From the NCBI GenBank assembly GCA_947493945.1, contig CANLSR010000001.1:310001-374000 (forward strand): a stretch of DNA of 64,000 nucleotides, given 5' to 3'. This document shows positions 26,595 to 35,576 of this stretch, in pieces. The DNA comes from an uncultured bacterium. Lineage in GTDB: Bacteria > Bacteroidota > Rhodothermia > Rhodothermales > Rubricoccaceae. Under the pieces are notes generated by a model. That model was given only the letters and a program-made list of their open reading frames with translations. It was not told where the DNA came from and did no database searches. The position numbers and the translations under genes were made by a program. Position 1 is the stretch's first letter. The number at the start of each line of letters is the position of its first letter.

Positions 26595-27863
26595 CTACGA
26601 CAGCCGCACGACGGCCACCGACTTTTTGCCTTTCCGAAGGACGATCACCGCGCCGTCGACGGCGTCGGCGGCGGTGAGCTGGCGGGCGTCGTCGGCCACC
26701 TTCTCGTCGCCGATGCGGACGCCGCCGCCCTTGACGAGCCGCCGCGCCTCGCCCTTGGACGCCGCCAGGCCGGCCTCCACCAACACGTCCAACACGCCGA
26801 CGCCCTCGCCCTCGAACCGCGCGGCGGGCACGTCGAGCGACGGCGCCTCCTCGAACACCTCCGCCAGCGCGGCGGCGCTCAGGCCGGCCACGTCGCCGCC
26901 GAACAGGACGCGGCCGGTCCGCTCGGCGGCCTCAGTCGCCTCCTCCCCGTGGACCATCGTGGTCACGGCGCGCGCCAGCGCCCGCTGGGCGTCGCGGGCA
27001 CCGGGCCGCTCGTCCACCTGGTCCGCCAGCGCGGCGACCTCGTCCGCCCCGAGGTGGGTGAACAGCTTGAGGTAGCTCACCACGTCGGCGTCGTCGACGC
27101 CGAGCCAGAACTGGTAGAACCGGTAGGGCGAGGTGCGCTCGGCGTCGAGCCAGACCGTCCCGGCCTCGGTCTTGCCGAACTTCGTGCCGCTGGCGTTGGT
27201 CACGAGCGGCATCACCAGCCCGTGCGCCTTGCCGCCGGCCGCGCGGCGGACCAAGTCGGTGCCGGCCGTGATGTTGCCCCACTGGTCGGACCCGCCGATC
27301 TGGACCGTCACGTTGTCGCGCCCGTAGAGCACCAGGAAGTCGTAGGCCTGGAGCAGCATGTAGCTGAACTCGGTAAAGCTCAGCCCGATCTCGCTCTCGA
27401 CGCGGCGCTTGACCGACTCCTTGGCCGTCATGTAGCCGATCGTGAAGTGCTTGCCGACGTCGCGCAGGAAGTCGATAAACGAGATCTGGCCCAGCCAGTC
27501 GGCGTTGTTGACCATCCGAGCCGCCGTGGGGCCCTCGAAGTCCAGGAACCGCTCCAGCTGGCGGCGGATGCCGGCGACGTGGGCCTCGACCTGGTCGGCG
27601 GTCTGGAGCGTCCGCTCGGCGCGCTTGCCCGACGGGTCGCCGATCAGGCCCGTCCCGCCGCCGACGAGGGCGACGGGCGTGTGGCCGGCGCGCTGAAGCC
27701 GTGCCAGCGCCATCACGGGCAGGAGCGAGCCCACGTGCAGGCTGTCGGCCGTCGGGTCGAAGCCGCAGTAGACCGCGCGCGGCGCTTGGGCCAGGTGCTC
27801 GGCCAGGTCGGGCGTCTGGTCGGCGATGGCGCCGCGCCAGTCGAGGTCGTCGAGAAACGTCAT
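26595..27863 (-). CDS. tyrS: Tyrosyl-tRNA synthetase
   Basis: Class I synthetase charging tRNA-Tyr. The 422-residue protein has the HIGH-type motif SLHVGSLLP with the YCGFDPTADSLH start, GGGTGLIGDPSGK, the tyrosine-binding SYMLLQAYDFLVLY and GGSDQWGNITAGTDL, a KMSKS loop in the variant form GTKFGKTEAG, and a C-terminal S4 RNA-binding domain (ASKGEARRLVKGGGVRIG). ATG 27863 (MTFLDDLDWRG) is preferred to one 21 bp upstream. It is 87 bp downstream of hisC on the same strand. Confidence 0.97.
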   Translation of the reverse strand: MTFLDDLDWRGAIADQTPDLAEHLAQAPRAVYCGFDPTADSLHVGSLLPVMALARLQRAGHTPVALVGGGTGLIGDPSGKRAERTLQTADQVEAHVAGIRRQLERFLDFEGPTAARMVNNADWLGQISFIDFLRDVGKHFTIGYMTAKESVKRRVESEIGLSFTEFSYMLLQAYDFLVLYGRDNVTVQIGGSDQWGNITAGTDLVRRAAGGKAHGLVMPLVTNASGTKFGKTEAGTVWLDAERTSPYRFYQFWLGVDDADVVSYLKLFTHLGADEVAALADQVDERPGARDAQRALARAVTTMVHGEEATEAAERTGRVLFGGDVAGLSAAALAEVFEEAPSLDVPAARFEGEGVGVLDVLVEAGLAASKGEARRLVKGGGVRIGDEKVADDARQLTAADAVDGAVIVLRKGKKSVAVVRLS

Positions 27864-27950
27864 GTCAGTGGAGGGATGCGCCATGTAGCAGAGATCAGCC
27901 AGGCGAATGGTGCTCGGTAGGGGCGAGTTGCACTACGCCCGTACGGCTGG

Positions 27951-29051
27951 CTAGGAGACCGCCACGCCCAGCACGTCCGCCAGCGCGGCGCGGACGACCC
28001 GGTTCTCGTCCGGCGCGCCGACCGAGATCCGGCTCCAGCCCGGCCGGCCGTCGGCGCCGGCGAGCGCGGGGTAGCCGGTGACGTCGCGGATCAGGACGCC
28101 GCGCTCGGCCATCTCGCGGATCAGGTCGGCGGGCGCGAGGGGCGTGCGGACCAGGAAGAAGTTGGCCCGGCCCGGCAGCACCTCGACGCCGTCCAGGCCG
28201 GCGAGCCAGGTTTCGAGCGACTCGCGCTCGGCCTTGAGCTCGGCCACGCGCTCGGCCACCAGGTCGGAGCGGTCCAGGATGGCCAGCCCGACCTCCTCGC
28301 CCAGCCGGCCCACCAGGAACGGCAGCCGCGACTTCTCGATCTCCTGGATGAGGTCCGGGTGGCCCATCATCGCGCCCAGCCGAACGCCGGCCAGGCCGAA
28401 CGCCTTGGAGAAGGTCCGCATCACGATCACGTTGTCGTGCTCGGCCAGCAGGTCGATGGACGTCGGGCCGTCCAGGAACTCGTGGTAGGCCTCGTCGATG
28501 ACGAGCACGCCGGGCACGCCGGCCGCCAGCCGCTCCAGGTCGACGTGGTCGATGGTCTGGCCGGTCGGGTTGTTGGGCGTCGTGACGATGGTCAAGGGGG
28601 CCGCCGAGCGGCGGGCGGCGCTCAGGATGGCGTCGGGGTCGTGGCGGAGGTCCTTCTCGGCCGGCACGTCGACGACCTTGGCGCCGTGCATCCGGGCGAC
28701 GCTGGCCCACAGCGCGAACATGGGGCTGGGCAGCACGACGGGCGTGTCGGCGTCCAGGAAGCACAGGCCCAGCGTATGCGTCAGTTCGTTGGAGCCCCTC
28801 CCGACGATGACGGAGCCGGCGCCCAGCCCGTTGGCCTCCTCCAGCGCCGCCACCAGCCGGTGCGGGCGGTCGTCGGGGTAGCGGTTCCAGGGCGTCGCCG
28901 CGAAGGCGTCTAGGGCGGCGCGCTTGACCTCGTCGGGGAGGTCGTACGGGCTCTCGTTCTGGTCCACCTTGGCGTGGGCGGCCAGCGTCGTGGGCACGCG
29001 GTAGGCCCGCTCGGCGCGGATCTCAGGGCGGACGAGGTGGATGGGGGGCAT
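27951..29051 (-). CDS. hisC: Histidinol-phosphate aminotransferase
   Basis: PLP-dependent aminotransferase of histidine synthesis (imidazole acetol phosphate to histidinol phosphate). The 366-residue protein has KVDQNESPYDLP at the N-terminus, the cofactor Asp in VIDEAYHEF, the TTPNNPTGQ motif, the Schiff-base Lys in RTFSKAFGLAGVRLG and a phosphate-binding Arg near GWSRISVG. Its ATG (29051-29049) overlaps the hisD stop TAA by one base, so translation is coupled. Confidence 0.96.
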   Translation of the reverse strand: MPPIHLVRPEIRAERAYRVPTTLAAHAKVDQNESPYDLPDEVKRAALDAFAATPWNRYPDDRPHRLVAALEEANGLGAGSVIVGRGSNELTHTLGLCFLDADTPVVLPSPMFALWASVARMHGAKVVDVPAEKDLRHDPDAILSAARRSAAPLTIVTTPNNPTGQTIDHVDLERLAAGVPGVLVIDEAYHEFLDGPTSIDLLAEHDNVIVMRTFSKAFGLAGVRLGAMMGHPDLIQEIEKSRLPFLVGRLGEEVGLAILDRSDLVAERVAELKAERESLETWLAGLDGVEVLPGRANFFLVRTPLAPADLIREMAERGVLIRDVTGYPALAGADGRPGWSRISVGAPDENRVVRAALADVLGVAVS

Positions 29052-30496
29052 TAGGGGTTCTGGGTTCTGTGTTCTGGGTTCGCTTCGACCACTTCGGGAG
29101 CCGTATCTGTACTTCCCGTAACCGTCGCAGAGTTCGGTTCGGCAGAAGCGGTATCAGAGCCAAGCGTCGTGTCTCGCCCTTGCGAACCCTGAACCTTGAA
29201 CCCCGAACCCTGCATCCTCACCCGGACCGCCAGCGCGTGCGCGTCCAGGCCCTCGGCCTCGGCGAAGCGGGCGATGGCCTCGCCCGACTGACGGAGGCGG
29301 GCGGCGGAGTAGCGGACGACCGACTGGCGCCGCAAAAACACGCCGACGCCCAGGGCGGAGGCGAACCGCGCCGTGCCGCCGGTGGGCAGCACGTGGTTGG
29401 GGCCGGCAAAGTAGTCGCCGACCGGCTCGGGAGAGTCCGGGCCGAGGAAGACGGCGCCGGCGTGGCGGATCCGCGCCCACAGCGCGTCGGCGTCGTCCGA
29501 GAGGATCACCAAGTGCTCCGGCGCTAGCTCGTCGACGCAGGCGACGGCCTGGTCCATCGTGTCGGTGACGATGGCGCCGCCGAAGGCCGGCAGCGACTCG
29601 CGGAGCACGTCGGCGCGGGGCAACGTCGCAGTCAGGCGCTCGACCTCGGCCTGGACGGCCTCCGCCAGCGGGGCGGACGGCGTGACCAGGACGGCGCTCG
29701 CCCGGGCGTCGTGCTCGGCCTGGGCCAGCAAGTCGGCGGCGGCATACGTCGGGTCCGCGTCGGCGTCGGCCAGCACCACGACCTCGCTCGGCCCGGCGAC
29801 CGAGTCGATGCCGACCTGGCCCACGACCAGCTTTTTGGCCGTCGCCACGTAGGCGTTGCCCGGCCCCACGACCACGTCGACGCGCGGGACGGTCTCGGTC
29901 CCGAACGCGAACGCGCCGACGGCCTGGGCGCCGCCGACGGCGACGACGTTCTCCAGTCCCAGCAGGCGCGCCGTGGCCAGGATCAGCGGGTGCGGCAGGC
30001 CGTCGGGTCCAGGCGGGCTGGCGACCCAGACCTCGTCCACGCCGGCCACCTGGGCGGGCACGGCGTTCATGATCACGCTCGACGGCAGCGGCGCCGTGCC
30101 GGCCGGCACGTAGAGCCCGGCCCGCTCGACGGGCGAGACCCGCTGCCCGTAGCGCACGCCGTCGCCGTCGTCGTGCGCCCACGAGTCCGGCATCTCGCGC
30201 TGGTGGAAGGCGCGGACGTTGGCGGCGGCTTCTTCCAGTGTCGCCCGCAGCTCCGGGTCCAACTCCGCCAGCGCCCGGTCCAGCGCCTCGCGCGGCACCG
30301 CCAGCGCCTCGGGGCGGACGCCGTCGAACCGCTCGGTCAAGTCCAGGAGCGCCGCGTCGCCCCGCTGGCGGACGTCGTCCAGGATCGCGCGGACGGACGC
30401 CTCGACGGCGTCGTCGAACACGGCGCGGCGGTCGAGCACGGCCGCCAGCCGGTCGCGGCGGTCGGCGTAACGGACGATGGGCAGCAGCGCGGACAT
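29051..30496 (-). CDS. hisD: Histidinol dehydrogenase with a repeat-derived C-terminal extension
   Basis: Zinc enzyme performing the last two oxidations to histidine. Conserved blocks are QRVSPVERAGLYVPAGTAPLPSS, the VGPGNAYVATAKK segment, DSVAGPSEVVVLAD, AQAEHDARASAVLVT with the metal-binding Gln/His, ELAPEHLVIL, and GDYFAGPNHVLPTGGTARF. The protein is 481 residues, about 50 more than usual. The excess follows HALAVRVRM and reads MQGSGFKVQGSQGRD...EHRTQNP, which is the translation of an interspersed repeat (see 29053-29214). The enzyme core is intact. Confidence 0.95.
   Translation of the reverse strand: MSALLPIVRYADRRDRLAAVLDRRAVFDDAVEASVRAILDDVRQRGDAALLDLTERFDGVRPEALAVPREALDRALAELDPELRATLEEAAANVRAFHQREMPDSWAHDDGDGVRYGQRVSPVERAGLYVPAGTAPLPSSVIMNAVPAQVAGVDEVWVASPPGPDGLPHPLILATARLLGLENVVAVGGAQAVGAFAFGTETVPRVDVVVGPGNAYVATAKKLVVGQVGIDSVAGPSEVVVLADADADPTYAAADLLAQAEHDARASAVLVTPSAPLAEAVQAEVERLTATLPRADVLRESLPAFGGAIVTDTMDQAVACVDELAPEHLVILSDDADALWARIRHAGAVFLGPDSPEPVGDYFAGPNHVLPTGGTARFASALGVGVFLRRQSVVRYSAARLRQSGEAIARFAEAEGLDAHALAVRVRMQGSGFKVQGSQGRDTTLGSDTASAEPNSATVTGSTDTAPEVVEANPEHRTQNP
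29053..29214. repeat. GGTTCTGGGTTC-type inverted repeat inside the 3' end of hisD
   Basis: The left arm (29053-29082) is made of GGTTCTGGGTTCTGTGTTC-like units; the right arm (29182-29214) is made of CGAACCCTGAACCTTGAACC-like units, so the arms are imperfect complements (about 22 of 27 bases). The part between is low-complexity Ser/Thr coding sequence. This repeat type occurs in several bacterial phyla and is known for giving QGSGFKVQG-like peptides when translated. Confidence 0.8.
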
Positions 30497-30525
30497 GCCG
30501 CGAACCTAGCCCGACCGGCGGGGCC

Positions 30526-30553
30526 GGGATGAGGGATAAGGGATGAGGGATGA
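30526..30553. repeat. Four tandem heptamers upstream of hisD
   Basis: GGGATGA, GGGATAA, GGGATGA, GGGATGA in direct succession, within the divergent promoter region between hisD (start 30496) and a lipoprotein gene (30611). Similar heptamer runs are scattered in other genomes; the role is unknown. Confidence 0.85.
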
Positions 30554-30610
30554 GCCCGCGAGCACGCGTCCGCGCCGCCCACGCGGCCCGCCTCCCGCCT
30601 GCGCGGGGAC

Positions 30611-31309
30611 ATGCGGTGGGGCGCGGCGCTATCCTGTCTCTCCCTACGCCCTGGTCCGTTGCGCGCGCTCCTCCCTGCCCTCCTGCTCTTGGCCGCCTGC
30701 GCCTCGCCCGGGACCCGCACCTCGCCAGCGCCCACGGCCCCCGCAGCGACGCCCGACGCCGAGCCGATCGAGGCGCCCGCCTTCGACGCCGAGGCCTGGA
30801 CGGCCGCCGCCGACACGGCCACCACCGAGGCCAGCCAGATCGCCCTGGCGGCGCAGCTCCTCGACGCCGTCGACTGGCGGACGGCGTGCGGCGAGGACGA
30901 CCCCACCGCGCCCGGGCGCGGCACGCTGACGCTTGCCCACCTGGACGACGTGTGGTCGCTGGCCGCCATCACCTGCCAGCGGTTCGCGACTCAGAGCACC
31001 TTCGCCCTCGTCGACGCCCGGGGCGGGCGCCCGCCCCGGCTCGTCCGCGCGCTCGGCGTCGGCGGGGACGGCCGGCCGACGGCCGACACGACGGCCAGCT
31101 TCTACGGCACCCTGAGCCACGACCGCTCCTTGCGCCCCGGCCGCTTCGACGTCCAGACCAAGGGCGCCGGTCACGGCGGCTGCGGCACCGACGTCCGCTA
31201 CCGGCTGCGCCCGGACGGCGGCGCCGAGATCGAGCGCGTCCGCGCCCACCACGACTGCGCCGCCCCGCTCGCGCCGGGCGAGTGGCCCGTCACCTACGCC
31301 GCGCCGTGA
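30611..31309 (+). CDS. Predicted lipoprotein (possibly DUF1176)
   Basis: A 232-residue protein with signal sequence and lipobox LAAC (Cys30), then an Ala/Pro/Thr-rich linker. The mature domain has paired Cys residues (DWRTACGEDD, AAITCQRF, GHGGCGTDVRY, HHDCAAP) and ends in EWPVTYAAP. The pattern DW...C..., LDDVWSLAAITCQ and the late GGCG...YRL resembles the DUF1176 family of secreted proteins. Function unknown. ATG 30611 opens the signal sequence; the stop is 10 bp before aroA, so they may share a transcript. Confidence 0.72.
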   Translation: MRWGAALSCLSLRPGPLRALLPALLLLAACASPGTRTSPAPTAPAATPDAEPIEAPAFDAEAWTAAADTATTEASQIALAAQLLDAVDWRTACGEDDPTAPGRGTLTLAHLDDVWSLAAITCQRFATQSTFALVDARGGRPPRLVRALGVGGDGRPTADTTASFYGTLSHDRSLRPGRFDVQTKGAGHGGCGTDVRYRLRPDGGAEIERVRAHHDCAAPLAPGEWPVTYAAP

Positions 31310-31319
31310 CCGCCGCCCC

Positions 31320-32639
31320 ATGACCGTCACCGTCCACCCCGCCGCCGCGCTCGCGGGCTCGCCCCGGCTCCCCGCCGACAAGTCGGTGGCCCACCGGGCC
31401 GCGCTCTTCGCCGCCGTCGCCGACGGCGAGAGCGAGATCGTCGGCTTCTCCGACGCCGCCGATCCTCAGTCGACCCTGGCGTGTCTGCGCGCCTTGGGCG
31501 TCGAGATCGAGCCCCGCGCCGACGTGCTCGGCCCGGACGGCACGCCCAGCCTGTTCGTCCAAGGTCGGGGCCTAGACGGACTCCGCCCGCCGACGGATCC
31601 GCTCGACTGCGGCAACTCGGGCACCACGATGCGGCTGCTGGCGGGGCTCCTGGCCGGGCGCCCGTTCCCCAGCACCTTGGCCGGCGACGCCTCGCTCTCG
31701 GCCCGGCCGATGGGCCGCATCGCCGACCCGCTCCGCCTCATGGGCGCGGACGTCGGCCTGACCGACGGCCACGCGCCGGTCGCCCTGCGCGGCGGCCCGC
31801 TCTCCGGCGTCACGTACCGGCTCCCCGTCGCCTCGGCCCAGGTCAAGGGCGCCGTCCTGCTGGCGGGCCTGAGCGCCAGCGGCACGACGACGGTCGTGGA
31901 GCCGGTCGCCACGCGCGACCACACCGAGCGGATGCTGGAGCTGGACGTGATGGAGCTCGGCGGCGAGCGGCACGTCTCGGTCGAGGGCGGCGCGCGCATC
32001 CCGGCGCGCCAGTGGGTCGTGCCCCGCGACCTGTCGGCGGCGGCGTTCTTCCTGGTGGCCGGCAGCATCGCGGAGGCGGCCACGATCAGCCTAGCGGGCG
32101 TCGGCCTCAACCCGACGCGGAGCGGCGCCCTGGACGTCCTCCGCGCGATGGGCGCCGACGTCCGCGTGGGGAACGAGCGCGAGCGGGCCGGCGAGCCGCT
32201 GGCGGACCTCCGCGTCGACGCGCCGGGCGGGTTGGAGGGCGTCGAGATCGGCGGTGCGCTGGTCCCCAACCTGATCGACGAGATCCCGGTGTTGGCCGTC
32301 GCCGCAGCGTTCGCCCAGGGCCGGACGGTCATCCGCGACGCCGCCGAGCTGCGCGTCAAGGAGACCGACCGCATCGAGGCCACCGCCACGTTCCTCCGCG
32401 CCATGGGCGCCGACGTCCAAGAGCGCCCCGACGGGCTCGTGATCCAGGGCGGCCGGCCGCTCCACGGCGCCCACGTCGACGCCCGCGACGACCACCGGAT
32501 CGCCATGGCCGCCGCCGTGGCCGCGCTCGGCGCCAGCGGCCCGACGGTCATTGAGGGCGCCCAGGCCGCGGCGGTGTCATTCCCAGGGTTCTGGGACGCG
32601 CTGAACGAGATCGCCAGTGGTTCGGTGGAATACCTATAG
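31320..32639 (+). CDS. aroA: 3-phosphoshikimate 1-carboxyvinyltransferase (EPSP synthase)
   Basis: Sixth step of the shikimate pathway, joining shikimate-3-phosphate and phosphoenolpyruvate. The 439-residue protein has LPADKSVAHRAALFA (substrate Lys), the LDCGNSGTTMRLLAG block, SARPMGRIADPL, the SAQVKGAVLLAGL segment, TRDHTERML, and C-terminal ELRVKETDRIEATATFLRAMGAD and DHRIAMAAAVAAL. All key residues are visible. The residue after SGTTMRLLAG is Leu, where many plant-type enzymes differ; herbicide sensitivity cannot be judged from this. Confidence 0.97.
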   Translation: MTVTVHPAAALAGSPRLPADKSVAHRAALFAAVADGESEIVGFSDAADPQSTLACLRALGVEIEPRADVLGPDGTPSLFVQGRGLDGLRPPTDPLDCGNSGTTMRLLAGLLAGRPFPSTLAGDASLSARPMGRIADPLRLMGADVGLTDGHAPVALRGGPLSGVTYRLPVASAQVKGAVLLAGLSASGTTTVVEPVATRDHTERMLELDVMELGGERHVSVEGGARIPARQWVVPRDLSAAAFFLVAGSIAEAATISLAGVGLNPTRSGALDVLRAMGADVRVGNERERAGEPLADLRVDAPGGLEGVEIGGALVPNLIDEIPVLAVAAAFAQGRTVIRDAAELRVKETDRIEATATFLRAMGADVQERPDGLVIQGGRPLHGAHVDARDDHRIAMAAAVAALGASGPTVIEGAQAAAVSFPGFWDALNEIASGSVEYL

Positions 32640-32777
32640 CGGCTCGGGTACTGCCGCGTCGGAACCAGGACATCGCTTCAACGGGTAGGCTCGGCGGAGC
32701 CTCCCCTACGCTGTCTCCGAGCGCCGCCGCACTGGTGGCGTGCTAGCCGCGAGAAGCTGTGGGCTCATAGGGCATAC

Positions 32778-32980
32778 GTGAGCGCTCTGAGGGAGACCGA
32801 CAACAGATGCGGTACTGACATCAACGTCGTCACGCGTCCAAACGGCCCGTTCGGGCTTGTCGCGCGGCGATGGGTAGTTGGACAAACGCTCGCGTGGCTG
32901 AAGCGGTGCCGGCCTCGTGCCGAGCTTCGAGCGATTGGCCTTGATGGTCACGGCGCTCATCTGCATGGCACGGACGCAAC
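32778..32980 (+). pseudogene. C-terminal remnant of an IS5-family transposase
   Basis: The translation from 32820 reads VVTRPNGPFGLVARRWVV, then GQTLAWLKRCR, matching the conserved end of IS5-type DDE transposases (RRWVVERTFAWLxRCRR). After about 32910 the match continues in another frame (FERLALMVTALICMAR), so a frameshift has occurred. The rest of the transposase and the terminal repeats are absent. The catalytic Glu of these enzymes lies in the position where Gly-Gln is read here (VVER replaced by VVGQ), another sign of decay. Confidence 0.65.
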
Positions 32981-33017
32981 CCTGCCAAGCCCCTTGGTGC
33001 CGCTCACAGTCAGCATC

Positions 33018-34949
33018 TCAGATTTGGCTGTCGGAGTCGGTGACGGTGAAAGTCCGCATGCGTTCGACCGTTTCGCCGGTCTGCTCGTCCCGGACAAGGA
33101 CGCGTACTTCGACCTCGTCCGCGTCCGCCCAGTCGCTCGTGTCCAGGATGACATACTGCTCTGTCGTCGTGCCTCGCACGACCAGCCGAAGCTTACCGGA
33201 TGAAGGGACCTCCCGACTCCGGCGTAGCAACGAGCCGTTCTGACGGCGAATCACATCATACTCGATGGTGACCTGGGATCGGCCTCCCCCCCCCTGGAAC
33301 CCGTACGCCTCGAAGTAAAGGCTCAAAGGAACTCCGGGATCGATGTCGGTCTCCAGGATGGGCTGCTCCGTTGCCGACTCCACGGGCCACAGGTCGCTCA
33401 TCTCCAGGCCCGACTCTCGCAGCGGCTCCCGCGCTCCGACCTCCCAAACCGACGTCGCCAACCGCTCGCCGAGCGTTCCACCAGCTGTCTGAGAAAACAG
33501 GTCGAGTTGGACCGCTAGCCCGTCGACGCATGGCGCACGGGTGTCGGTCGCTGTCGTCCCGAGGGCATCCGAGCCCAGAGAGAACGACTGCACGTAGACG
33601 GCCTCAACCGACCGCTCAGGCATTCCAGAGCGGCATACGACGGTCCCGACGAGAGCCTGAGCGTCCATCGGCACGTTCTCGGAGCCGTCGAGCCGCCAGG
33701 CGAGACGGAGCTCAGTCCGCCCGCCGTCACCCAGCACACGGGCCGCCGCTGACCGGAACGGTACCTGAACCGTGCTCTCGGCGACCCTGCTCCGAGATGG
33801 CCCCTCCCGCTCGGCCCTCTGACGCCCATAGACCGCCTCCCGGCGGCCGATCTCGGCTTGGACCCGCCGGGCGTCTGTCGGCCCCCCAGGGAGTGGGGAC
33901 GTCATTCGGTCAAGGGCATCCGAGGCATCCGACCATGCCCGACCGTACTCGATAACCGTCGTAGCGAGTTCGCCATAGGCGTACTGCATCGCCAAGAGCG
34001 ACAGCCGTTGGAGACCCTCTTGGCGGCGGCCTGTCCCGACCACACGCTGGAGCGACGCTGGGAACAGATCCTCGATCTGACCGAGCCGGTAACGACTGCC
34101 CTCCCCGACGAGGACGTACACCCTGGCGTCGTCCCCGTCTTCGTAAGTCCACACCTCGTTTCTGCGGAACGACCTCGGGGTCACTCCAAGCGCGAGTTCC
34201 GCCATCGTCATCACGAGTTCAGTCTCGTCGAAGGTGAGCGTGAAGGCCAGAGCAGGCGCACCGAATCGGACGAGCAGTTCACCGCGCGCGTCGTAGCCGG
34301 CGAGGCTCTCCTCGTCGGGGTAGTCTGCCAGCGCGCGGCGAACGCGGAGCAGATGCTCCCGAACGCGCTCGTTCGCGGATGTCGCCGGGAACGGGTCCTC
34401 CCCGACCCACCACTCGGCCAGGGGACGGCTGGCGCGGACGTCCTCCCCTTCAGCAGCGAACGCTTTTTCGCGGACGGAGTCGGGAAGGACAGAGGCGACT
34501 TGGGCCAGAAGGCGCCAATAGGGGTGGCTCTCGGGTGGCTGGCGGATGGTCGTCGGACGCAGGAGCAGGTCGAATGCGACCTCCGCCCGCCCATCGCGGA
34601 CCTGGCCTGTGTCGATCAGAGTCCAGAGATAGGACCCCACGACAGTGTCCCCACCCAGCCCCCACGTCTCTTCCGTGAGGAACCCCAGTGCCCGCTCCCA
34701 CGCTCGAATTGCGGCGGTCGTGTCCCCGGAGGCAAGCGCCGCTTGCCCGAGACCGTCGAGTGCGAGTCCGCCGCCAGACGCGCACAGCGGCCCCTCTTCG
34801 GCGGCGGCCTCAAACGCGGACCGAGCCTCAACCGCTTTGCCCTGGTTGAGTAACATCCGTCCCTGCTCGACCCACTGTGCGCACTTGTTGCTCTGTGCGG
34901 CACCACTCGCCGCCCAGACACCAAGGACGAGAGCAGCGGCGAGTCTCAT
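33018..34949 (-). CDS. Secreted TPR/GWxTD-like domain protein
   Basis: A 643-residue exported protein with a short signal sequence (MRLAAALVLGVWAASGAAQ). Residues about 20-110 form TPR-like helices (AQWVEQGRMLLNQGKAVEARSAFEAAA and ASGDTTAAIRAWERAL). The middle part has YDARGELLVRFGAP...RNEVWTYEDGDDARVYV, the arrangement of the GWxTD domain found in Bacteroidota and related phyla. The C-terminal half is beta-rich and includes QVTIEYDVIRRQNGSLLRRSREV. The function is unknown. It lies downstream of the sus operon but separated by a strong hairpin; its base composition is less GC-rich than the rest of the window. Confidence 0.72.
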   Translation of the reverse strand: MRLAAALVLGVWAASGAAQSNKCAQWVEQGRMLLNQGKAVEARSAFEAAAEEGPLCASGGGLALDGLGQAALASGDTTAAIRAWERALGFLTEETWGLGGDTVVGSYLWTLIDTGQVRDGRAEVAFDLLLRPTTIRQPPESHPYWRLLAQVASVLPDSVREKAFAAEGEDVRASRPLAEWWVGEDPFPATSANERVREHLLRVRRALADYPDEESLAGYDARGELLVRFGAPALAFTLTFDETELVMTMAELALGVTPRSFRRNEVWTYEDGDDARVYVLVGEGSRYRLGQIEDLFPASLQRVVGTGRRQEGLQRLSLLAMQYAYGELATTVIEYGRAWSDASDALDRMTSPLPGGPTDARRVQAEIGRREAVYGRQRAEREGPSRSRVAESTVQVPFRSAAARVLGDGGRTELRLAWRLDGSENVPMDAQALVGTVVCRSGMPERSVEAVYVQSFSLGSDALGTTATDTRAPCVDGLAVQLDLFSQTAGGTLGERLATSVWEVGAREPLRESGLEMSDLWPVESATEQPILETDIDPGVPLSLYFEAYGFQGGGGRSQVTIEYDVIRRQNGSLLRRSREVPSSGKLRLVVRGTTTEQYVILDTSDWADADEVEVRVLVRDEQTGETVERMRTFTVTDSDSQI

Positions 34950-34985
34950 GGCTCATAGGTTCCGACGGATCTCAACATAACGAAT

Positions 34986-35014
34986 GGGGGGCTGGCGGCG
35001 CACGCCAGCCCCCC
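34986..35014. terminator. 12-bp stem hairpin at the end of the sus operon
   Basis: GGGGGGCTGGCG (34986-34997) and its perfect complement (35003-35014) around a 5-nt loop, 25 nt after the stop of the small lipoprotein on the minus strand and before the GWxTD-like gene. It contains the CTGGCG/CGCCAG word of the palindrome family. Strongest terminator-like structure in the window, though no T-run follows. Confidence 0.75.
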
Positions 35015-35038
35015 ACTTGAAAGACAAGGAGGCCGTCT

Positions 35039-35533
35039 CTACTGGCCGCTGATGCGGACCGTGAAGTCGTCGAGGTTGTCAGCTGCGCCGATTTCCCCGT
35101 CTGTACTTCCTTCAAGCTCGAGCCGAAGGGCACGGCTCTCATCATCATCGAGCGAGTTCGGAAGGATCGTGATCTCGATGAACCCGAAGCTTGAGTTGGC
35201 AGGCAGCACATACTCCGTGCCGTTTGGCAAAGAGTAATGGACGCCTTCTTGAGCCGTCGTTCCATCACCTACGACCGTGAACGAGAGCGTTCTGTCCGCG
35301 CTCTGTTGGGGACCGATCAAGTTGGTCTGGAGACGGACTATGTTCTCGGTGGCCCCCTCTGCGGCGGTCAGCGCATATGGCTGTGAAGCAGTGGGCGAGC
35401 TGTTCGCTTCGGACACTTGGTGAAACTCCATGACGGGCATCCCATCGTAGGGGCCGTCGAAGGTTTCGAAGTCGCAGCCGCTCGTTACGAGGACGGGCAC
35501 TGCGAGGGTGAGGAGGAGGTTTCGGAGAGACAT
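35039..35533 (-). CDS. Small lipoprotein encoded with SusCD (Calx-beta/DUF4843-like)
   Basis: A 164-residue lipoprotein with lipobox VTSGC (Cys20) followed by Asp, and acidic residues nearby, a pattern used for surface display in Bacteroidota. The mature part is beta-rich with RTLSFTVVGDGTTAQEGVHY, NSSFGFIEITILPNSLDDDESRALRLEL, the pattern of the Calx-beta-like and DUF4843 domains that accompany SusC/SusD pairs. It is 43 bp downstream of susD on the same strand and most likely part of the surface uptake complex. Ligand unknown. Confidence 0.75.
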   Translation of the reverse strand: MSLRNLLLTLAVPVLVTSGCDFETFDGPYDGMPVMEFHQVSEANSSPTASQPYALTAAEGATENIVRLQTNLIGPQQSADRTLSFTVVGDGTTAQEGVHYSLPNGTEYVLPANSSFGFIEITILPNSLDDDESRALRLELEGSTDGEIGAADNLDDFTVRISGQ

Positions 35534-35576
35534 AGTCGCTGTGAGTCCGTGGATTGTAGGCCGTTCAGGACGGGTC

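Noticed and set aside
33018..34949. A T9SS-secreted protein or a prophage gene
   Set aside because: No conserved C-terminal sorting domain and no phage-like genes around; TPR plus GWxTD-like features fit a periplasmic or envelope protein.
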